A DNA stretch of 64,000 nucleotides from Macrostomum hystrix (lineage: Eukaryota > Platyhelminthes > Macrostomidae). A model generated the notes under the pieces. That model was given only the letters and a program-made list of their open reading frames with translations. It searched no databases and was not told the origin of the DNA. Of the stretch, positions 36,743 through 47,890 are shown piece after piece; positions within the stretch are counted from its first letter, which is position 1; the number at the start of each line of letters is the position of its first letter. The stretch lies in contig CATNEN010000024.1 in the NCBI GenBank assembly GCA_950097015.1, positions 1,200,001-1,264,000 on the forward strand. The letters run 5' to 3'. The translations under genes were made by a program, and so were the position numbers.

Positions 36743-36755
36743 AGTGCAGTAAATA
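36743..36755 (+). promoter_or_regulatory. 3' splice acceptor just before the GPD2 start codon
   Basis: TCGGTTTGCAG ends 11 bases upstream of the ATG at 36756. It is either the end of a 5' UTR intron or a spliced-leader acceptor. The sequence cannot separate these. Confidence 0.45.
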
Positions 36756-37261
36756 ATGTACAAACGAGCAATCAGACGCTTGGCCTATCTGATGCTCGGC
36801 GGCGGCGCCTTAGCAGTTGGTACACTGCAGACAGTGCCCTGGGCTTTTGAGACCTATAAATCTAGTCGAGGCTATGAGCCGCCTAGTAAGCACGATAAAG
36901 TACTCCGACAATTGATGGACGAACCGTTGAAAACTCGCCAACAACAGATAGCCAGCCTGTCCGATGAGAGCCAACCAGAGTTTGACATTCTAATTATTGG
37001 CGGCGGCGCCACCGGCTGCGGCTGCGCTTTGGACGCTGTTAGTCGCGGCCTGAAGACGGCCCTAGTTGAAAAGTACAACTTCGCTAGTGGCACTTCGAGT
37101 CGCAGTACTAAACTGATTCACGGCGGTGTGCGCTATCTGCAGAAGGCGATCGTCAATTTGAACTACGAGCAGTACAGAATGGTGCGCAAAACACAAACTA
37201 AAAGCTGCGTACAATTTAGTCTATGGACTGTTGTGCCCGCCACATCTACCCTGGCACATCG

Positions 37262-37503
37262 TTTGGTGACAGTAGATATAAAAGCTAGCGAGAGGCACTT
37301 CTGCCCATTCCGCTGTCTCCCAAGCACACGTACACAGATGCTGTACACAGGCACATTCAGGTGTGTACATCTGCCCTGACTCTCTCATTAAGACTTCTCT
37401 CCGCGGCTGCGCCCCAAATGAATGCGGCCTCGCTGCGGAAAAGATACCAGGGAGCTTGGTGCGGGAGGCAAACGTGTTAGACTGCTCTGCCACTCACTCC
37501 CCA
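37262..37503 (-). mobile_element. tRNA-derived SINE copy G in GPD2 intron 1
   Basis: Reverse copy: GCCCATTCCGCTGTCTCC, then GTGTGTACATCTGCCCTGAC, then CCGCGGCTGCGCCCCAAATG, ending in the complement of the tRNA-like head (GACTGCTCTGCCACTCACTC). It is internally shortened between the CTCTCATTAAG and CTTCTCTCC segments. Confidence 0.85.
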
Positions 37504-37944
37504 AATATTTACCCCTGCTAGCACAAATGCTTGATTAAAGGCTTAAATTATTATGCGATTCGAACTTTAGACCTCTCTGTTTGTGCAGTGTGCAGTACTG
37601 ACGCAAAATTTTGCCCATGTACTTCATCATCAGTGAAATATTTCTCATGTGAAAGAGGCTCTGAGCGAACGGGCTAACTTGCTGCATATTGCGCCTCACC
37701 TCAGCCATGCTCTGCCAATCATGCTGCCAATCTATCACCTGTGGCAGCTGCCGTACTATTGGGCCGGTATCAAAATGTACGACCTGGTATCCGGCACCCA
37801 GATACTAAAACCGTCCTTCTATTTGAGCAAGTCTCGCGCGCTCGAGTATTTTCCAATCCTGAAAAAGGACGCTTTGAAAGGCGCTCTGGTGTACTACGAT
37901 GGTTCGTGTATGCGTCTTTGTATTGACTTTCTGATTGTGCTGCT

Positions 37945-38440
37945 CCAGCAAACAGCTGTCTCATTGTTGGGTGTTGCTTCCAACTGTCTCATTGTTGGGT
38001 GTTGCTTCCAACTGTCTCATTGTTGGGTGTTGCTTCCAACTGTCTCATTGTTGGGTGTTGCTTCCAACTGTCTCATTGTTGGGTGTTGCTTCCAACTGTC
38101 TCATTGTTGGGTGTTGCTTCCAACTGTCTCATTGTTGGGTGTTGCTTCCAACTGTCTCATTGTTGGGTGTTGCTTCCAACTGTCTCATTGTTGGGTGTTG
38201 CTTCCAACTGTCTCATTGTTGGGTGTTGCTTCCAACTGTCTCATTGTTGGGTGTTGCTTCCAACTGTCTCATTGTTGGGTGTTGCTTCCAACTGTCTCAT
38301 TGTTGGGTGTTGCTTCCAACTGTCTCATTGTTGGGTGTTGCTTCCAACTGTCTCATTGTTGGGTGTTGCTTCCAACTGTCTCATTCTTGGGTGTTGCTTC
38401 CAACTGTCTCATTGTTGGGTGTTGCTTCCAACTGCTTCAT
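37945..38440. repeat. 28-bp minisatellite in GPD2 intron 2
   Basis: About 17 near-identical units with the core TGTCTCATTGTTGGGTGTTG and then CTTCCAAC. It begins about 45 bases after the exon 2 donor. It is stop-free in all three + strand frames, so it yields spurious long reading frames. Confidence 0.97.
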
Positions 38441-39121
38441 TGGTGGTGGTTTTTTCTACTGTCCTACCTTAAATTGTTCTCTATCAGTTTTTTTCGATAT
38501 GCTATCGTATTGATATACTGTTGATACTACTAAGTCCAGTAATTGAGTAGTTATTGTCGGGTACGGGTACGGTATTTTGTGAATTAGAATCACGCATTCT
38601 ATCAATTGGTTTGACCGCAGCCAAGCTTGGCGCATCTGTGGCCAACTATTGCGAAGTGATCAGCTTATTGAAATCTAAAGATCCGGTAACTGGTAAAGAG
38701 GTGCTGACGGGCGCCCAGGTGATCGATAAAATGACTGGCCGACAGTTCAAAATTCGCGCTAAATGCATAGTGAACGCTACTGGGCCCTACACTGACTCGG
38801 TTAGAAAAATGGACAGCCCAACTAAGGCTGGCATTGTGGCGCCAAGCGCCGGTGTACACACATCAGCCTGCCAGGTTACTACAGCCCGGAGATTATGGGC
38901 CTACTGGACCCGGCTACAACTGACGGCCGGGTTATATTCTTTCTGCCTTGGCAGAATTGCACCATTGCCGGCACAACTGATACTCCATGCGAGGTATCCG
39001 ACAGTCCTAATCCGACTGAAGAGGATGTGCAGTTTATTCTCAAAGATTAAGCACTATCTATCGCCTGAGATTGTCATTCGGCGAGGCGATGTGCTCAGCG
39101 CCTGGTCTGGTGAGCGACACT

Positions 39122-39510
39122 AAGCGAACATAAGGGCAGCAGTCTAATGAACTATGGGAACATGAGGGCAGCAGTCTAATGAACTATGGGAACATAAGGG
39201 CAGCAGTCTAATGAACTATGGGAACATTAGGGCAGCAGTCTAATGAACTATGGGAACATGAGGGCAGCAGTCTAATGAACTATGGGAACATAAGGGCAGC
39301 AGTCTAATGAACTAAGGGAACATAAGGGCAGCAGTCTAATGAACTATGGGAACATGAGGGCAGCAGTCTAATGAACTATGGGAACATAAGGGCAGCAGTC
39401 TAATGAACTAAGGGAACATAAGGGCAGCAGTCTAATGAACTATGGGAACATAAGGGCAGCAGTCTAATGAACTATGGGAACATGAGGGCAGCAGTCTAAT
39501 GAACTATGGG
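39122..39510. repeat. 32-bp minisatellite in GPD2 intron 3
   Basis: Twelve units around GGGCAGCAGTCTAATGAACT. It starts only about 12 bases after the exon 3 donor and ends about 65 bases before the next acceptor, so it makes up nearly the whole intron. Confidence 0.97.
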
Positions 39511-40029
39511 GATCAAAGGTAGGCGTCTAATCGTGATATCCGAGTCACATTTTCATCCCTATTTCTTGCGTCGCAGGCATCAGGCCCCTGGTGACAGACC
39601 CTAACAAGAGTGACACGCAGAGCATAGCTCGCAATCACATTATTGAGGTGTCGAATAGCCGCCTGGTAACTGTCGCCGGTGGCAAGTGGACCACCTACAG
39701 GCAGATGAGCGAGGAGGGCATCGACAGGGCCATCCAGGTGGCCAAGCTGGAGCCCAAGAGTCCTTGCCTCACCAGGGGTCTTATGCTACTAGGAGCCTAT
39801 AATTGGTCACCAAATTTGTTCATCCGACTTGTGCAAGAGTTTGGCGTCGAGGCGTCCGTTGCTAAGCATCTCTCCTGTCTGTACGGCGATAAATGTCTGG
39901 AGTTGATACGGCTGGAGCCGCTGAGCGGCCACCGCTGGCCTGTTGTGGGCCGCCGACTCCATCCCAATTATCCGTATTTGGAGTCTGAGGTGATTATCAC
40001 GTGCCTGTGATGACACAAAATTCTTATCT

Positions 40030-40205
40030 GATCTATCCCATGGGTGCAGGAATATAATGTGGATTGCTAATCTATCCCATGGGTGCAGGAATATAATGTG
40101 GATTGCTAATCTATCCCATGGGTGCAGGAATATAATGTGGATTGCTAATCTATCCCATGGGTGCAGGAATATAATGTGGATTGCTAATCTATCCCATGGG
40201 TGGAA
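40030..40205. repeat. 39-bp minisatellite in GPD2 intron 4
   Basis: Nearly five units sharing CTATCCCATGGGTGCAGGAA. It begins about 40 bases after the exon 4 donor. Degenerate ATAGAAT repeats follow to about 40300. Confidence 0.95.
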
Positions 40206-40734
40206 TGCTAATCTATTCCATAGAATGCGAATAGAATAGAGTGGAATGCTAATCTATCCCATAGAATACGAATAGAATAGAATAGAATAGAATAGGAATG
40301 CTGACTGGCTTTCATACGTTGCATCGCACCGCAGGTCCGCTGGGCCTGCCGTGAGTACGCCTGTCGCGCCATCGACATCCTGGCTCGCCGGACTCGCCTC
40401 GCCTTCATCAACGTGCACGCGGCAGCCGAGGCCCTACCCCGCGTAGTGGCCATCATGGCCGAGGAGCTGGGCTGGTCGGCGGCATAGTGCAAAGAGGAGC
40501 TGAAGCACTGCGAGACCTATCTGCAGCACGAGATGGGCTACAACCTGAAACTAGAGGAGCGCAGCCGGCACCCTATCAACCTGACCAGCGAAGAGATCAA
40601 AAAATTCACTAACAAATTTCGCTCCATCGATCAGGACAAAAAGGGCTTCATTACTCTGGCTGATATGGAAAAATTCTTTAAGGTTTTTCACGCATTTTTA
40701 TGCTTTTTAATTTTCCCATCGTTAGAAAATTATG

Positions 40735-41375
40735 CTCTGATGACCCATTTCACACTTATGATCCGTTTCACTCCCATGACCCATTTCACTCCTATGACCC
40801 ATTTCACTCCCATGATCCGTTTCACTTCCATGACCCATTTCACTCCCATGATCCGTTTCACTTCCATGACCCATTTCACTCCTATGACCCATTTCCCACT
40901 GCCTTGACCCATTTCACACTTATGATCCATTTCACTCGCATGACCAACTTATCTCCCCGGACCTATTTCACTCTCGTGACCCATTTCACTCTCATGACCC
41001 ATTTCACTCTCGTGACCCATTTCACTCTCATGACCCATTTCACTCTCGTGACCCATTTCACTCTCATGACCCATTTCACTCTCGTGACCCATTTCACTCT
41101 CATGACCCATTTCACTCTCATGACCCATTTCACTCTCATGACCCATTTCACTCTCATGACCCATTTCACTCTCATGACCCATTTCACACTTATGATCCAT
41201 TTCACTCGCATGACCCATTTCACTTTCGTGACCCATTTCACTCTCATGTCCCATTTCACTCTCGTGACCCATTTCACTCTCATGACCCATTTCACTCCGT
41301 GACCCATTTCACTCTCGTGACCCATTTCACTCGCATGACCCATTTCACTCCGTGACCCATTTCACTCTCGTGACC
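40735..41375. repeat. 18-bp minisatellite in GPD2 intron 5
   Basis: About 35 units of CATTTCACTCTCATGACC with CGTGACC and TATGACC variants. It begins about 55 bases after the exon 5 donor. The - strand frame reads as a six-residue repeat (MGHESE), an artefact of the 18-bp unit. Confidence 0.97.
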
Positions 41376-42367
41376 CTATTCAACCATGAACCAATTCGGC
41401 CTTGTAGCGCATTGAATGTCATGCAGTGTCATGCTGGTTAAAGTTATAAATAATGCCTGTTTTTTCCTGTAGTATTTGGACCCGCAAATGTCCATTAATT
41501 ATATTAAAAGCTGAAAACTGCCAATCGATTCTCCAGGCTGAAGGCGCATCAATTGAGTAGGTCTGAGTTTATCAATTGAGCAGACACGTTACTCATAGAG
41601 AAAACTAAAAAAAATGAGGCATTTTACATTTTTTGCTTTTTGATTGCCAATTCATGCTAGAAATTAGTTTTCATGCTTGCAGTTTTTGCCTGTTTAAGCA
41701 ATTAATATTTAAAGCATCGGCTTTTAGAGGCACGTCTGTAAGTTTCAAAACTATCCTAGGCTAACTGGAAAAAACTGAATGCCTTGAATATTATGAGTTT
41801 TAATTCTTCTGTTTGTCATGGCTACAAAGAACCTATACTACTCATGAACCTAAGATACTACTTATATTTATTGCACTTTAATTTAACAAACTAAGATTAC
41901 CAATCGCCTCTGCACTTCATTCTCATCAGAAATTCGATCATCAACTCAACACCAGCCAAATTCGCGACATCATCAGCGAAGTCGATCTAAATAGAAATGG
42001 CAGAATTGAGTTGTCCGAGTTTCTGCAGGTGAGTACAGCCTTATTTTTAATCAAACTGATTGGCTTTTCACTCATCCGAATGCTGCCGATATTTACAGTT
42101 CACTGGGGACTGGCTTAGGATATCGTTTATCCGTGCCCGCTCCCAAATCCCCTGGGAAATACAGGAAATCTATCATTTTCCCCAATGCAGTTGACGTCCG
42201 CGGGGAGGCGAAATTCTGTTTTATTTTCTGAAAAGTTCAACTGGGCGCAAAATTTTTGACCCGAACTTTTCACACAGTAAAATTATTGGAATAAATAAAT
42301 GCTATTGACTAAAGATTTGACAGTCAAATGGAGCTTCCAAATCGCCAACTCAGAATTTACTGTGCTC

Positions 42368-42669
42368 AGCATCAACGCGTTTGCCTCTCGCACCACGGTC
42401 CCTAAGTTCGATTCCACGGCGAGGCCACATTTATTTGGGGCGCAGCCGCAGAGGGAAGGCTTGGTGGCTTGTCGTGCAATTTACGCCCTTGAGGACCAAC
42501 CTCCAATATACAGGGAAGTGTACACTGCCTGACGATGAGAAAGTCAGGCCGGATGTACACACCTGTGTGAGCGTATCGCTGCGTACAGTATATGAGTGCG
42601 TGTGTGCTCAGGAGTCAGCGAAATGGGCAGAATTGCCTCCTCGCTGGCTGCGGGTCTAGTGTCACCAAA
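42368..42669 (+). mobile_element. tRNA-derived SINE copy H in GPD2 intron 6
   Basis: Forward copy with part of the tRNA-like head (GTTTGCCTCTCGCACC, then AAGTTCGATTCCACGG), the full body (GATGTACACACCTGTGTGAG) and the tail GCTGCGGGTCTAGTGTCACC. It is one of the two best copies for a consensus. Confidence 0.9.
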
Positions 42670-42699
42670 GGATGTGCAATTGCCCGCAGCCCTCCTGCA

Positions 42700-42765
42700 A
42701 TTATTATTTTTATTATTACTATTATTTTTATTAATACTATTATTATTATTACTATTATTATAGAG
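42700..42765. repeat. ATT microsatellite after SINE copy H
   Basis: Imperfect ATT/ATTATT run about 65 bases long directly downstream of the SINE. It may have grown from the SINE tail. Confidence 0.85.
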
Positions 42766-43374
42766 TGCTCCGAATATGCTATGCTCAAAATACTTTGCTC
42801 ATAGGCCACACTCCATCGTTACACTCCGTAGTTCATGTCCGCAACAAAGACCGGCTATATTGGATCGTCGCGTTTCAAGCACATGTTTAATAAGACAAGC
42901 GACAACAAAAGCTTGTGAGTAGATCGCTCAGGTGGCGGAGTCTAACGGCCAGGAGCATTGTAGCGGGGAAAAATCCAGTACTTCAATGAGAGTTGGACTC
43001 GAGAAACTCATATTTGAAAATGCGAATAACTTCCATGCCACAGAGATATATACACTTAAGGAATTTTCAGTATTCGCTATTGGACAGTTTAATTATTGTG
43101 ATTCACGCTTGAAATAGTGCAAAATATACAGGTGCAACCAAGTTCTCTCTAAACTTGGTAATTTGGGTAAATTTCTCCCGTCTGTCCCGTATCACATCTC
43201 CCCCCGTATCATCTCTTCCCTATCTCATATCTTACCGTCCTATATCTCCCCGTCTCATACCTCCCCTGCCTCATCTCACCCCCTGCCTCATCTCCCGGCC
43301 CGGTCTCATCTCTCCCCCCGTCTCATCTCTCCCCTGCCTCATCTCTCCCGTCTCATCGCTCCCCTGCCTCATAT

Positions 43375-44440
43375 TTACCCCTTTCTCATATTTACCCCTG
43401 TCTCATATCTTCCTGTCTCATATCTTCCTGTCTCATATCTTCCTGTCTCATATCTTCCTGTCTCATATCTTCCTGTCTCATATCTTCCTGTCTCATATCT
43501 TCCTGTCTCATATCTTCCTGCCTCATATCTTCCTGTCTCATATCTTCCTGTCTCATATCTTCCTGTCTCATATCTTCCTGTCTCATATCTTCCTGTCTCA
43601 TATCTTCCTGTCTCATATCTTCCTGTCTCATATCTTCCTGTCTCATATCTTCCTGTCTCATATCTTCCTGTCTCATATCTTCCTGTCTCATATCTTCCTG
43701 TCTCATATCTTCCTGTCTCATATCTTCCTGTCTCATATCTTCCTGTCTCATATCTTCCTGTCTCATATCTTCCTGTCTCATATCTACCCCTGTCTCATAT
43801 CTTCCTGTCTCATATCTACCCCTGTCTCATATCTTCCTGTCTCATATCTTCCTGTCTCATATCTACCCCTGTCCCATATCTTCCTGTCTCGTATCTACCC
43901 CTGTCTCATATCTTCCTGTCTCATATCTACCCCTGTCTCATATCTTCCTGTCTCATATCTACCCCTGTCTCATATCTTCCTGTCTCATATCTACCCCTGT
44001 CTCATATCTTCCTGTCTCATATCTACCCCTGTCTCATATCTTCCTGTCTCATATCTTCCTGTCTCATATCTTCCTGTCTTATATCTACCCCTGTGTCATA
44101 TCTTCCCCTGTCTCATATCTTCCCCTGTCTCATATCTTCCCCTGTCTCATATCTTCCCCTGTCTCATATCTTCCCCTGTCTCATATCTTCCCCTGTCTCA
44201 TATCTTCCCCTGTCTCATATCTTCCTGTCTCATATCTTCCCCTGTCTCATATCTTCCTGTCTCATATCTTCCCCTGTCTCATATCTTCCCCTGTCTCATA
44301 TCTTCCCCTGTCTCATATCTTCCCCTGTCTCATATCTTCCTGTCTCATATCTTCCCCTGTGTCATATCTTCCTCTGTCTCATATCTTCCTCTGTCTCATA
44401 TCTTCCCCTGTCTCATATCTTCCCCTGTCTCTTGTCTTTC
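43375..44440. repeat. 15-bp pyrimidine-rich minisatellite
   Basis: About 70 units. The left part is a perfect run of TGTCTCATATCTTCC (43400-43780); the right part mixes in TACCCC and TTCCCC variants. Being a multiple of three, it stays open in several frames for more than 400 codons. Confidence 0.97.
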
Positions 44441-45354
44441 CTTTGCCATACTTTTTTCATATTAAATTCAGCCGATTAGACCCGACAATAATTATCCGTT
44501 GTCGGTTGTCACAATAACAAAATAACTGTCTGTCCATTGTTGTCTGTGTTTAGTTTATTTAGTTTAACAAGCAAGCCTTTAGTTTAGTCGTACTATGCAA
44601 CAAGTCTACCTGCATGTAATTATAATTTTTTTTGTGTGTCTTGCAAATCCAATCCAGCTGATTCAGTTGAAAAAAATTAACCGTAGTACAAAGTTTAGTT
44701 TCATGAAAGTAGGGAAACTGAAATATAAAAGCATCGCGCACTGCTCGTGTGAGCAGTATCTGCATGGGCTGCACTATTCATCCCGATCCCAATGACAGCA
44801 ATCAAAACTAATTTTGTTTGAACTATATGAGAGTTTGAAAAATGAGTCTATAAGAGAGCTAGCTTATGACTGCTGCCCATAGCATTCTTTAGGAAAAGTC
44901 ATTCTCTCGCACCCCAGCAATGCCTAGGCAACTGAATTAATGATGCTTACTTAATTCTCCCTCCAATGGGCTGGTCTCCTGCTTCCTCAGACTCCAAGTC
45001 GGTCGCTTTCCTGACTTATTTGTTTGAGTGCTTGTTTTTTCCTTGCCGTAGAAAGTTGTCCACCCAGATAATTTCGAAAATTTTGATTTCACTAACAAAA
45101 ATCAATGCATCCACGACGACATTCTACTCGGAACAATCGAGACAAAATGACAGAACTTTAACTTGTAACGCAACAGTTTAATATTCTTGCAATTCGAATT
45201 AGACAACCTGCCTTTTTTAATCAGGCTTCGGCAACCAACAAACCGAATGGAGATCAGGCCATCAAACCCAGTAAGCTGCAACTCTCTCCTATCGCCTCTA
45301 TCGTGTCTCATATTTCCCGCGTCTCCTCTCTTCACTGCCTTTTCTCACTCTCTC

Positions 45355-46250
45355 TCTCCAGTCTCATCCCTCTACTGTCTCATCTATATCCTGTCTCATC
45401 TATCTCCTGTCTCATCTCTCTCCTGTCTCATCTCTCTCCTGTCTCATCTCTATCCAGTCTCATCCCTCTACTGTCTCATCTATATCCTATCTCATCTCTC
45501 TATTGCCTCATCCCTCTACTGTCTCATCTCTATCCTGTCTCACCTCTCTCCTGTCTCATCTCTCTCCTGTCTCATCTCTCTCCTGTCTCATCTCTCTCCT
45601 GTCTCATCTCTCTCCTGTCTCATCTCTCTCCTGTCTCATCTCTCTCCTGTCTCATCTCTCTCCTGTCTCATCTCTATCCAGTCTCATCCCTCTACTGTCT
45701 CATCTATATCCTATCTCATCTCTCCCCTGTTTCATCTCCTATCTCATCTCTCTATTGCCTCATCCCTCTACTGTCTCATCTCTATCCTGTCTCATCTCTC
45801 TCCTGTCTCATCTCTCTCCTGTCTCATCTCTCTCATGTCTCATCTCTCTCATGTCTCATCTCTCTCCTGTCTCATCTCTCTCATGTCTCATCTCTCTCCT
45901 GTCTCATCTCTCTCCTGTCTCATCTCTCTCCTGTCTCATCTCTCTCCTGTCTCATCTCTCTCATGTCTCATCTCTCTCATGTCTCATCTCTCTCCTGTCT
46001 CATCTCTCTCCTGTCTCATCTCTCTCCTGTCTCATCTCTCTCCTGTCTCATCTCTCTCATGTCTCATCTCTCTCCTGTCTCATCTCTCTCCTGTCTCATC
46101 TCTCTCATGTCTCATCTCTCTCATGTCTCATCTGTCTCCTGTCTCATCTCTCTCATGTCTCATCTCTCTCCTGTCTCATCTCTCTCCTGTCTCATCTCTC
46201 TCCTGTCTCATCTCTCTCCTGTCTCATCTCTCTCCTGTCTCATCTCTTAC
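45355..46250. repeat. 16-bp pyrimidine-rich minisatellite
   Basis: About 55 units of TGTCTCATCTCTCTCC with CTCATG and TATCCA variants. The unit has no stop in any + strand frame, so all three frames are open for 300 or more codons. Confidence 0.97.
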
Positions 46251-47759
46251 TCTCCACTGTCCATCCGGCCCGATGTCGTCAGTTAGCTGGTAGATTGTCT
46301 TTTTGGGCCTGCGAGGTGGTATGTGATGTTGCCGACTTCTGCTTCAGAACACTAGAAGATAGACTGTTATATTTATGTATGGAGCCTTACTTTAGTTGCA
46401 GCATTTCTTACAAATGACACTCATCGCATGTCGCATGCATGTATTCGTAGCAAAGCTTTTTTCTACAGAATTAAATAAACGGAAAGTATAAGAGGTTATT
46501 TATTATCTTATTAGTTTTTTCTATGCATACAATTTTTACATTTTTTATTTTGTAGTAACTTTTCACTGTATACATATTTTTAAAAGAGATACGTGAGATT
46601 TGAATACAGTCCTGTATTTATTTTTTCAATGGATAATTAACTAGATAGAACACTGTAAAAATGGTGTTAGAAGTCACACGGGTGCATTGTAAGAATCACT
46701 CATTGTAAATACCAACTTGTCCAGTTGTTACGCTAAGTGATATATTTGTTTTCACCCTGCAAGTTTCCTATTTCGCTCTAATTCTGTCTTTGATATCTTA
46801 ACCTTGCCTTCTGATTGGTCCGCAGCTGGCCTCTCAGCCTTATTCTCTTACCCTCTGTCGCGCGCTCCACCCCATTTATCTCGCCATGCACAGCCAATCC
46901 TGCCTCAGTAGAAGTTTAACGATTAATATCTATTGGTCAGGGGACTTTCAAGCTATAGTTTTGCTACCTTGCAGCCAACGATATTATTTTCGTCCTCATC
47001 GTAATTTTTTGTATTTTTTCTCTGAATAATGTCAAGTGCAACAGTATTATTATTATAACGAGCTAAGAAAGCGAACGGATTCTGAATTCAAGCAGTTTCT
47101 AATTCTGTGAGTAAACCCCACCCCGACCAGTCAATCTCTTTCATCACGTGCTCCGGCTACCACTGGAGCTATTGTCCTCTCTGGGGAGTTTTGAGCGGAA
47201 TGCAGTGCCTGAGCTAGTGGGTGATAAAAAGGAATGCCAAACTTTCCATTCTCTATGCAATTTTCGTGCTCGCTTACCTCCGCAGGGAGGGGGGCAAGAC
47301 TGAGCGGGGAAATCGAAATAGAAATCAGAGGGAACGAGAGAGAGAGGAAAATAAATGAGATTTTTCATGAGGACCATCCGCCTAATGTAGGCCGCCCACA
47401 ATTCCTTTCCGTGTCCAGCGCGCAGCAGTTTCTGCAACTCACTTTTTATTTCCTTCTCCCTGCTGCGTGATTGCCGCCTTTCTCTGTCTCTATACTGATT
47501 TGAGAAAGCTGGGTAGTCCAGAAAATCTACGAGCGTAGCCCTTCTGAGATTTGAGCTGAGGCAGTGTGCTCAAACTACATAGTACTCAAAGCGAACGGCG
47601 GCTAATTCTAATCCTCACCCTAATAGCTTTAGATTTGCGTAGCTTAAAATGCTATGGCTTGTACTCTGTTGATTTCGTTTGGATACCGGAAGTTAATTAA
47701 ATGGTGATTTTAATTTGCGTTAAGGTTCGGCTACCTCAAGTTTAGGGCCTGATAACGAC

Positions 47760-47890
47760 CGCAAAACTCCCATTTTTCCCCTGCTCGTCCATCTCATATC
47801 TCATAACTCTCTCTCATCTGGACATTGTGTCTCATCTCTCCTCGGTCTCATCTCTTCTCTGTCTCATCTCCTGTCTTATCTCTCTCCCTT
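47760..47890. repeat. Degenerate TGTCTCATCTC repeat
   Basis: Six to eight imperfect copies of the same TCTCATCTC core as the two larger arrays to the left. Confidence 0.8.

Larger units (their letters stand above)
32607..36755. other. Divergent spacer between ZC3H14 and GPD2
   Basis: Promoter region for both genes, split by the foldback element at 33272-35382. Outside the element I see only AT-rich unique sequence. Confidence 0.5.
36756..42918 (+). pseudogene. GPD2: Mitochondrial glycerol-3-phosphate dehydrogenase (GPD2), with inactivating lesions in this sequence
   Basis: FAD-linked inner-membrane enzyme oxidising glycerol 3-phosphate to dihydroxyacetone phosphate. Exons: 36756-37181, about 37649-37901, about 38590-39109, 39577-39989, 40335-40682, 41930-42028, 42832-42918. 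Seen: N-terminal membrane helix (9-30), dinucleotide motif [10 protein letters not shown] (80-89), [22 protein letters not shown] and C-terminal EF hands (DLNRNGRIELSEF), all in human GPD2 order. Lesions: (1) the QHNDARMN segment after VYYDG is replaced by unrelated or eroded sequence at the start of exon 3; (2) an extra AC in GTACACACATC (about 38855) shifts the frame just after PSAGVH; (3) two bases are missing near 39046, where AAAGATTAAG stands for an expected AAAGAGATTAAG, and this restores the frame; (4) an in-frame TAG at 40485-40487 lies before the EF hands; (5) exon 2 has no AG acceptor. Exons after the stop are still well conserved. It may be a young pseudogene, a null allele or assembly error. 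Each large intron has its own minisatellite, and introns 1 and 6 have SINEs. Confidence 0.75.

Noticed and set aside
37649-38524. Reading frame joining GPD2 exon 2 to the repeat peptide
   Set aside because: Only the first 84 codons match GPD2. The rest reads through the donor into the 28-bp array.
40485-40487. TAG in GPD2 as evidence for a non-standard genetic code
   Set aside because: The other reconstructed genes have no internal TAG or TGA, and the same gene has other lesions.
43155-44479. Two overlapping + strand frames of more than 430 codons
   Set aside because: The 15-bp repeat has no stops. Both frames give only the repeat peptide.
45187-46417. Three overlapping + strand frames of 300-370 codons
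   Set aside because: The 16-bp unit lacks stops in every frame, so length alone is meaningless.
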